Part shown: positions 31,797 to 38,408 of the stretch, in pieces
Layout of the letters: the number at the start of each line of letters is the position of its first letter
Numbering within the stretch: the stretch's first letter is position 1
From: Diphasiastrum complanatum
Taxonomy: Eukaryota; Streptophyta; Lycopodiopsida; Lycopodiales; Lycopodiaceae
DNA length: 38,408 nucleotides
Assembly (NCBI GenBank): GCA_029204225.1
Contig: MU835523.1
Coordinates: 1-38,408, forward strand
Direction of reading: 5' to 3'
Made by a program: the position numbers and the translations under genes
Notes under the pieces: model-generated
The model's database searches: none
What the model saw: the letters and a program-made list of their open reading frames with translations, nothing else
Told to the model about the DNA's origin: nothing

Positions 31797-32695
31797 TTGA
31801 ATTGTAGTTTCTTATTATTACATCTAAGTGGTGGTCAAATAGATAAGGCTTTTGAACAATATTCAGTTGCATCAAAGGAATCACAATCATCATACTTTGG
31901 AAGCTTTACGCCAACTTCAATAGGTGTAGATGATACCTTACTATCTTCCATGCAAAATCTTTTGAGTAATTCAACAACATACTTTGTTTAAGTAAGTGCA
32001 ATTCCTTCATTGCTTTGCCAAACTTCCACACCCAAGCAGTAATGCATTATGTCCAAATCTGTCATGTCAAACTCTCTACATAGATTCGGCTTGACTTCCT
32101 TCACCAAGCTATCATTACTACTAGTAATGATCACATCATCCACATAAAGTGCAACCTAAGAGTGGAACTATCTCTAACAAGTGTATACAAGTTACAGTCT
32201 AATGCAGTACGTGTAAAATGTTGATTTATAAAGTACTCATCAATGCATCCATACCATGCACGAGGAGCCTACTTCAGACCATATAAAGCTTTATGCAACT
32301 TGCATACCTTGGTCTCCTCTCCTTGGATCACAAAGCCATCAGGTTGCACCATGTATATTTCTTCATCTACCGTTTCATTAAAAAATGCAAATGTGACGAC
32401 ATCTGATGGACTTTCCAACCAAACTTAGCTGCTACAGCAAACAATAGCCTCAAAGTAGTCCACTTCACTACTGGTGCAAAAGTCTCTTTATAGTTCATTC
32501 CCTTACTTTGAGCATAGCCCTTAACAACTAGCCTTGCTTTGTATTTAGCAATAGATCCATCCGCATGATATTTAATCCTATATATCCGCTTACTTCCAAT
32601 AGGCTTCTAACTTGTAGGAAGGTTTACGAGCTCCCAAGTGTTATGGTTTTTGATGGATTCGTCTTCCATCATTTTTTTTCCAAACTCTGCTCTCC
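31797..32695 (-). pseudogene. Ty1/copia reverse transcriptase fragment
   Basis: Much of the RT domain is readable on the minus strand: MMEDESIKNHNTWELVNLP, GSKRIYRIKYHADGSIAKYK, ARLVVKGYAQSKGMNYKETF, APVVKWTTLRLLFAVAA, WKVHQM, EEIYMVQPDGFVIQ, KVCKLHKALYGLK, APRAWY. The active-site region is shifted in frame (WMM for the usual YVDD), with SSNDSLVKEVK read in another frame, then LLKRFCMEDSK and TPIEVGVKLPKYDD. It overlaps in domain content with the fragment at 30230-31290, so the two come from different elements. Integrase and RNase H are missing. Confidence 0.88.
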
Positions 32696-32755
32696 CTAAC
32701 TTCTTCAAATGTAAGTAGATTCATGGGAATTCCTTATTTCAGTCATGAGCTTTCA

Positions 32756-32764
32756 GTATCAGAG
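32756..32764 (+). other. Putative PBS remnant of copia element
   Basis: GTATCAGAG matches the core of the initiator tRNA-Met primer-binding site, about 68 bp before the gag ATG. No 5' LTR is recognisable upstream; the preceding DNA is the RT fragment of another copia. Confidence 0.45.
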
Positions 32765-32827
32765 AATTGATTTGTTGTTGGCATCACTACATCTTAGCGT
32801 CATCGATACAATCGACAGACTAAGTTC

Positions 32828-34715
32828 TTGATGGATTCTCAAAGTAAAGTTGGTCTTATCGCAGACAGCCTGAATAGATCCAATTATCATTTGTGGAAAT
32901 TTAAGATGAAGACCTTGCTAATCGCCAACGAGTTACGGGATGTTGTTACAGGTATCGAAGTGAAATCTGAAGATGACACAGAAGACTCAAAATGGAGATC
33001 GAAGGATGGTAAAGCTTTTGCGCTTATTATCCTCAATATATTAGATACTCAAATTGGCCACATAGCTGAAGCTAAAACTTCGAAAGAAGTTTGGGACATT
33101 CTGAGCTCACTATATGATGTGAGAGATGTGACTACCAAGTTACATCTTCGAAGGAAATTCTTCACACTCAAGATGTCAAATGGTGATTCTCTTCAGAATC
33201 ATATTACCCAGTTTAAGAATCTCTTATGGCCGTCGTCGGATCAGTCATAGACGATCAAAACACAATAATGACATTTCTTTCAAGCCTGCTCTCTACATAT
33301 GAGAACTGGGTGATGATCATCACGACACACTCAGATTTAACTCTTACCAGAGTTATCACTATGTTGCTGAAGAAGACATTAGAAGAAGTCAAGACACTTT
33401 GTCTACTTTCTCCTCTCAGACTCTATATGTCAACAAAGGCTCTAAGCGATAGAAGCAGAAAAGCTCCAAGAAGGCTGCAACGAATTAGAAGCCGACTCAA
33501 ATTCAAGGACAATCATCAAATCCACAGTCGAAGAAGAAGATGTTTTACAGGTATTGCAAGCGCAATAGATCAAGGATTGCCAAATTCTCCAAGTGAAGAA
33601 TGCAGCCAAGCAACCTGATCAACAAGCAAACACAGTTTCATCATCTCCCCAGGTCGAAGTGGACGAAGGCGCATTTATGGTCAAAGACCAAAGTGCATTT
33701 TCGGATGATTCATGGTTTCTTGATTCTGGAGCAACTCAACACATGACCAATCAACATGAGATTTTCAACTCCTACATGCCTTACAACATGAACATACAGA
33801 CATATGTGGACCAATGCAAACTCCTTCATTGCTAGAAGCAAAGTATTCCATTACCTTTATTGACGAGTTGATCTACATTGCTAAGCAGAGGTACATCTAC
33901 AAGATGTTAGTCAAATATAATCTGGTAATTGCAAGATAGCTCTCTCACCAATGGAACCAGGTCTCAGATTGTCAAAGGACCAGTGTCCCCAAACAATCGA
34001 AGAGAAAGAGCAGATGCATGAGTATCCTTATCATTCAATAATAGGATCTCTTATGAACGCAATGATCTGTACCAGGCCAGACATAGCTTTTGCAGTCAAC
34101 TCCCTAAGTCAGTTTATGACTAACCCTGGTGTAACACATTGGAAGGCTCTTATCAAAATCATGAGATATTTTCGAGCTACTATGGACTTTTGCATTTGTT
34201 ATGGAGCAGTCGACAACGACAAACTCAATTTACTCAGTGGTTATACAGATGCAACTTGGGCAGGAGATGTAGACACTCGTAAATCCACTTTCGGATTTAC
34301 ATTCTTCCTCAATGGTCCAACTTTTTGGAACAATCGCAAGCAATCTTCGATAGCTCTATCTTCCACTGAATCAGAGTATATCGTAGACTCACAAGCCACA
34401 AAGGAAGCGGTTTGGTTGAGAAACTTACTTTCAGATATCAGTTTGAATCAATCTGCTTCGACATTATTATTTTGTGATAATCAAAGTGCCATTGCCTTAT
34501 CAGCCAACCCTAGATTTCATTCTAGGAGTAAGTACATTGAATCGAAGTATCATTTTGTCAGAAGCAAAGTTCTCAATGAAGAGGTCATATTGCAGTACTG
34601 TAGAACGCAAGATATGACAACAAATATTTTTACCAAAGCATTAAGTTTGGAAGCACACAGAAGATTTTGTGTTGAACTAAGTTTGAAGGTCAAGGCATTC
34701 AAGGATTCAGATTAA
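32828..34715 (+). pseudogene. Internally deleted copia gag-pol
   Basis: Gag starts at 32828 or 32831 (MMDSQSKVGLIADSL) and includes NYHLWKFKMKTLL, KEVWDILSSLYD and LHLRRKFFTLKM. After a frameshift near 33230 it continues IMTFLSSLLSTYENWV. The zinc knuckle is degraded (CFY...AKF). The protease signature SWFLDSGATQHMT is at about 33711-33749. A deletion then joins it to an integrase scrap (ICGPMQTPS, YSITFIDE), and a second deletion joins that to the RT end (YIYKMLVKYNL). From 33951 a 254-codon open frame covers the RT tail and the complete RNase H: YHSIIGSLMNAMICTRPD, ADVDTRKS-like, LSSTESEYIVDSQATKEAVW, FCDNQSAIALSANPRFHSRS and TNIFTKALS. Sibling of the copies at 15338 and 20640. Confidence 0.9.
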
Positions 34716-35199
34716 GGGAGAGCGTTGGATTATTCTTCTTCTTACTAATCGACTAATCGATTTTAATCCTCATCCATTGTTTATCCTTCTGCGGATTTTC
34801 TCGTGTTTTTATACAGTCTGCAGAATTACAAGTGTTTTTACACAGTCTACAGAAATACACGGAGTTTGACAATAGTGTCACATTTTCTGTCTCTACAATC
34901 CAGATAGTGTCATCTGTCAAGAATTACGAGTAAAATTATATTTTTTTTGCATTTTAGCAACATTGTCACCTATCAAGAATCTTGTGTAGAAATGCAGTGT
35001 CGTCTTTTTTGCCTGTTAGAAATTACGAATAAAAATGCAGAGTCGCATTTTTTCGCATTTTTCAAACTGCCTCAAATGTTAAGAAAATAACTCTGACAAA
35101 GTGTGGGGCTACCTCAAATATGAAGGAAATGAGATTTGAGGACACTTGCATTTTTTCACAAAAAGCTGACATTGTTGGCTTTTTGCGACACTGTCGCTT
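34712..35199 (+). repeat. PPT and 3' LTR of deleted copia
   Basis: The purine tract TTAAGGGAGAG lies directly after the RNase H stop, followed by TTGGATTATTC, which parallels TTGGCTTATAAACC in the nested sibling. The LTR shares spaced words with that sibling (CTGCAG, CACA(G/A)TCTACAGA(A/G)ATAC). The right end is unresolved. Confidence 0.7.
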
Positions 35200-35715
35200 G
35201 TGGCAGTTTTAGTTCATTTATGCAAAGTAACAGTTTTAGTTCATCGGAATTTCAAAATTCCGTTTGCTGAGGTTCTGATTCAGCCGACAACCCTTGTCTC
35301 TGAATTCTCACACAGTCTCAAGCTCACCAAGCTTCTGTGTGCTAAACTCTTTGCACCAGTGTTTCTCCTTCCGTCTTCAACCCGCCGTAAACCCCGAACT
35401 CTCAGAAGACAATTCTCCCGAAGCTCTCTTCAACGGCGATGTTGTACATTGTGTACACTCCCTATACGGCTCTGATACCAACTTAGAATTTGCTTTGCAT
35501 AGGAGCACAGATCATGCTACACAGTAACACAGACAGAAAACACTCTTCACAGCAAGCTCAAATAGCAACTGTATTTCTCAAAATGTGGTGAGGCCAACTG
35601 ATCCTTATTAACTGATAGGACCCACAGTACAATAGCATAGTGATTCTACTTTAGTTCTAACTCTACCTCTGGATAGAACTGACTTGCCAACTACCCAAGG
35701 AGGAAAAGGAAGTAG
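35200..35715 (-). repeat. PBS, leader and partial LTR, minus strand
   Basis: GGCTCTGATACCA at 35468-35480 is a complete minus-strand PBS (TGGTATCAGAGCC). The LTR should lie to its right (35481 to about 35700) and the leader to its left. The terminal CA is not obvious, and no gag follows. This is the 5' end of an otherwise lost element, directly abutting the integrase fragment at 35717. Confidence 0.6.
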
Positions 35716-35716
35716 A

Positions 35717-36190
35717 CTATACTAAAAAAAACTGGATCTTCTCCCTTGCATTCTTGAACTTGATAAAGACATCATACACTTCATCCTTGCTCTTTAGTAG
35801 ATAGATCCAACAAAATCTACTAAAATCATCAATGAATGCTACATACATCTTAGCTCCACTATTGCTAATTGTAGTAAATCCATGAATATCCGAATGTACA
35901 AGTTGAAAAGGCTTTGTAGATCTAGATATAGATCTAGTATAAGGTAGTCTATGTGACTTAGACAAATCACAAGACTCACAAACATGTTTGATGCCACTTA
36001 AGGAACTTGGAAGACCTGTCACAATCTTCTTCCTAGCCATTACTTCCAATGACTTGAAGTTGAGGTGTCCCATCCTTTTATGCCAAACCTCTTGAATATG
36101 TGCAGGTACTCGAGAAAGTGCCAGAAGAACAAGAATCGAAACAAGAAGCTTTCTAAGCTTAAAGACAATAAACAAGAAGGCTTTTGACAA
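35717..36190 (-). pseudogene. Copia GAG-pre-integrase and integrase fragment
   Basis: An open frame of 157 codons on the minus strand carries VWHKRMGHLNFKSLEVMAR, GLPSSLSGI, CESCDLSKSHRLPY, PFQLVHSDIHG, MYVAFIDDFSRFCWIYLL and KFKNAREK. These are the GAG-pre-integrase zinc-binding segment (WH...HLN...C..C) and the first integrase Asp (HSD). It ends abruptly near 35730, and the second Asp and the Glu are missing. The N-terminal 30 residues are probably degraded linker. Confidence 0.9.
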
Positions 36191-36275
36191 AGTCTATAAT
36201 GAAGGCTCAGTAGAGTCTATAAAGAAGGCTTATTACTAAGTCTATAATGAAGGCTCAGAGGAGTCTATAAAGAAC
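36185..36275. repeat. Short tandem repeat (AGTCTATAATGAAGGCT)
   Basis: Four degenerate units alternate AGTCTATAATGAAGGCTCAG and AGTCTATAAAGAAGGC/AACAGG, about 23 bp apart, at the edge of the copia integrase fragment. Confidence 0.75.
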
Positions 36276-37120
36276 AGGATAAGGCCCAGGGTCTAATCAC
36301 CCTAGTGACTTTTTCCACCATGATTGAGGATGGGCAACCTCTAGAAAATAAGTGCCAATGACCACGATTCAGGATGGGCAACCTCTAAAAAAAAGGGCCT
36401 AAGAATTGATGGACATTATTCAAAAACAAGATGGACATATATCTTGGCTCTTCCTTAGGAAGATTGCACTTGGGTGAATTCCGAAGTTGTAACCATGTAA
36501 TATTATATGTAATTAAAAGTCAAGTTGGAACCTTGTACCACCTACCTCCCACCTACTTTTCCACATGCATTCTAGGCTATTTGACACCTAGAATGGGGTG
36601 CCCTCCTACACTCTCACTTCATATGCCAAATCATCATAATAACTCTCCCAAGCTAATACAAATCACCCATTCACCCTCTCCAACTAATACACCTCATCCA
36701 TACACTCCACTTCACCCTAAGTCCCATTAGAGTCTTCCTCACACCTCATGCACTTGAACTTGACACCTCACTACTATGGAAGGACTTTCCACTCTCTATA
36801 TAAGTGGAAATGTGCCCCTCTACCAGAATGATGGAAGGATATTGCATCCAAGCTCTGCCATTTTGTTGTTTGTTGTGTACAGGTGCTTTGGAGAAGAGGA
36901 TGGAGGCATTACCTCAAGGAGGCTATGCTATTTTGTGATTGCAGGATTTTTGGAGCTCAAACCCTTGTATTTTTATCTCTCTTTCACATCACACACAAAC
37001 ACACACACACACTCTCTCTCTCTCCTCCTCTCTCACTTTCACCTTCTCTCGAAACCATGGTATGCTCTTGAAATTGCTACCCATATGTAGAAAAGGCTGA
37101 TCAATACTCATTGCACTAGA
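36276..37120. other. Unassigned, possibly LTR-like, sequence
   Basis: It contains a 26-bp direct repeat with core AGGATGGGCAACCTCTA (36317-36343 and 36362-36387). A CTATATAAG box lies near 36796, and a (CA)n(CT)n microsatellite at about 36990-37035. The TATA box and compound microsatellite would suit an LTR, but no termini were identified. Confidence 0.4.
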
Positions 37121-37600
37121 GTCGGAAATCTTTATGTACTCTCTAATTTGGTTGCATTAGCTAGTATCTCTAATGAAAATGTAAACAACAGTGTTGTTTT
37201 GTGGCATAGTTGATTTGGACACGTGAATACAAGATCACTTTCTTATATGTGTTGTAATAATATCGTTGATGGACTGAATTTCCCTTCTTCATTAGACATG
37301 AAATCTTTCTTTTGTGATTCACGCATCTATGGGAAGCACTCTAGAAGCAAGTTTCCAAAATCACATCCATCAAAACAAAGCATGTATTGGATCTTGTACA
37401 TAGCGATCTTTGTGGTCCAATGCCAACTCCGTCCTTAGGAGATGAAATCTATTTTATCACTTTCATAGATGATTATTCTAGGTGGTCCACAATCATGTTC
37501 ATTAAGCACAAATCTGAAGCCTTTGAATGCTTCAAGAGATTCAAGGCCATGGCTGAGACACAAATATCTAGAAAAGTGAAGGCACTCCGAACTGCTAAGT
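37121..37600 (+). pseudogene. Copia GAG-pre-integrase and integrase fragment
   Basis: The plus strand reads NLYVLSNLVALAS, VLWHS, FGHVNTRSLSYMC, a degraded SCIYGKHSR (with substitutions) and KFPKSHPS. After a frameshift it reads VLDLVHSDLCGPMPTPSLGD, IYFITFIDDYSRWSTIMFI, KSEAFECFKRFKAMAE and KVKALRT. The sequence departs from integrase exactly where the next catalytic motif is expected (normally 'SDNGGEY') and passes into the GAAGGTGCC-type repeat region. Confidence 0.88.
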
Positions 37601-37689
37601 GCTGCAGTTTGCATTTTTTTGCACTTTTCCAAAAACTGCAACACTTACCTTCGACTTCTTCTGTTCAACTATTTTGAAGAAGTCAAACC

Positions 37690-38035
37690 TGTTCACAGTT
37701 CAAAAGTTTAACTATTTTTTAGCACCTTTGGTTTTTTCGCATTTTTTTGAAAAATGCGAGAAAAGATAAATTCCAGAAGGTCCTCTATTTTTAAGAGTTA
37801 AACTGTTAAAGGCACCTTCGCCAACTTTTAAGGGCACCTTCAAGTTGTTTTAAAGGTACCTTCGACTTCTTTGCTTTTTTCCAAAAAGCACAAGAAAGCC
37901 AAACTGTTATGGAGATCTTCACTTTTTGAAGGCTCCTTCCACTTTCTAAGGGCACCTTAAACTTATTTACACCTTCAGCTTTTTCGCAAAAACCCGAGGA
38001 GAGAGAAAAATGCCGAAGGTCGTCTAAAATGAACG
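37690..38035 (-). repeat. Second GAAGGTGCC-type array, inverted
   Basis: On the minus strand, units such as GTCGAAGGTACCTTTAAA, GAAGGTGCCCTTAAAA, CGAAGGTGCCTTTAAC and AAGGTGCCCTTAGAAAG recur, with GCGAAAAA words between them. They match the core of the array at 11669-12070. Read on the same strand, the array lies immediately after a truncated copia RNase H. Confidence 0.8.
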
Positions 38036-38045
38036 AGATTTGTTT

Positions 38046-38408
38046 GGTATCTTGTTTTTTTGGAAAGCCATGATATCAAATTTCCTCCAAGATATATGAC
38101 ATATGCACTTGTAGATTTCCGATCTACTTTATCACTGGCAAAATCCGAGTCAGAATAGCCAACTATGGAAAGATCTTCACTTTTATATAACAAACCATAA
38201 TCATAGGTTGAAGATATGTACCTAAGTACTCTTTTGGCCATTTTCCAATGATTATTAGTAGGATTTTGCATAGCTTGGCTCAAATTATGAACACTGAAAC
38301 TTACATCAGGCCTAGTTATGGCGAGCCAAATTAAGGAGCCTATAAGACTCCTAAAAAGAGTGATGTCCACGAAGGATCTTTCATCACCTTTGTTAGGGTC
38401 TTTTACAA
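38046..38408 (-). pseudogene. Copia RT tail and RNase H, truncated
   Basis: It continues from the window edge on the minus strand: DPNKGDERSFVDITLFRSLI, GSLIWLAITRPDVSFSVHNL, SQAMQNPTNNHWKMAKRVLR, YGLLYKSEDLSIVGYSDSDF, ASDKVDRKSTSAYVIYLGG and LISWLSKK. It then breaks off just before the expected SSAEAEY motif, where the repeat array starts. The frame is uninterrupted over about 110 codons, so this copy may be relatively young. Confidence 0.88.

Noticed and set aside
36990-37035. (CA)n(CT)n tract considered as a functional regulatory element
   Set aside because: It is an ordinary compound microsatellite, with no independent evidence of function.

Overview
The window looks like intergenic DNA from a large, repeat-rich seed-plant nuclear genome. 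It is AT-rich and dominated by decayed LTR retrotransposons of the Ty1/copia and Ty3/gypsy (chromovirus) types, with plant-type PBS, PPT and TATA-box features, and it holds at most one ordinary gene. A conifer-like genome would fit this old, nested, low-gene-density landscape, but the species cannot be fixed from the sequence. No rRNA, tRNA or CRISPR was seen.

Layout. 1-1.4 kb: nothing recognised. 1.4-1.7 kb: gypsy RT fragment (-). 2.7-5.2 kb: a copia arrangement on the minus strand in which a single 1,025-bp LTR (3754-4778) sits between the RNase H end of one internal region and the integrase of another. 5.8-11.2 kb: a plus-strand chromovirus (RT, RNase H, integrase, chromodomain, PPT, 3' LTR). 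It is split between the integrase C-terminus and the chromodomain by a ~2.5-kb insertion that carries an antisense, unrecognised coiled-coil pseudogene. 11.7-12.9 kb: a minisatellite-like array (core GAAGGTGCCTTA), then the 3' end and LTR of a copia element. 12.9-22.6 kb: a minus-strand LTR element with matching LTRs, PBS, PPT and a probable TCAAG target duplication, inserted at the edge of the preceding LTR. It contains a plus-strand copia (15.3-18.8 kb) and a minus-strand 5' end of the same copia family (20.6-21.3 kb).

22.6-28.4 kb: mostly unrecognised DNA with a gypsy chromodomain/3' LTR (24.3 kb onward) and low-complexity tracts. 28.39-28.86 kb (-): the only convincing host-gene candidate, a 157-codon open frame of unknown function, with strong foldback sequences about 400-560 bp upstream. 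30.2-32.7 kb: two minus-strand copia pol fragments. 32.8-34.7 kb: an internally deleted copia (gag, protease, an integrase scrap, RNase H) that retains a 254-codon open frame, followed by its PPT and 3' LTR. 35.2-38.4 kb: further copia pieces in both orientations, including a second array of the GAAGGTGCC family next to a truncated RNase H domain.

No retroelement gene here appears intact. The genes do not act as a pathway: the content records serial insertion, LTR recombination, internal deletion, short tandem duplication and C-to-T decay. All reading was by eye; boundaries without a stated terminal motif are approximate.
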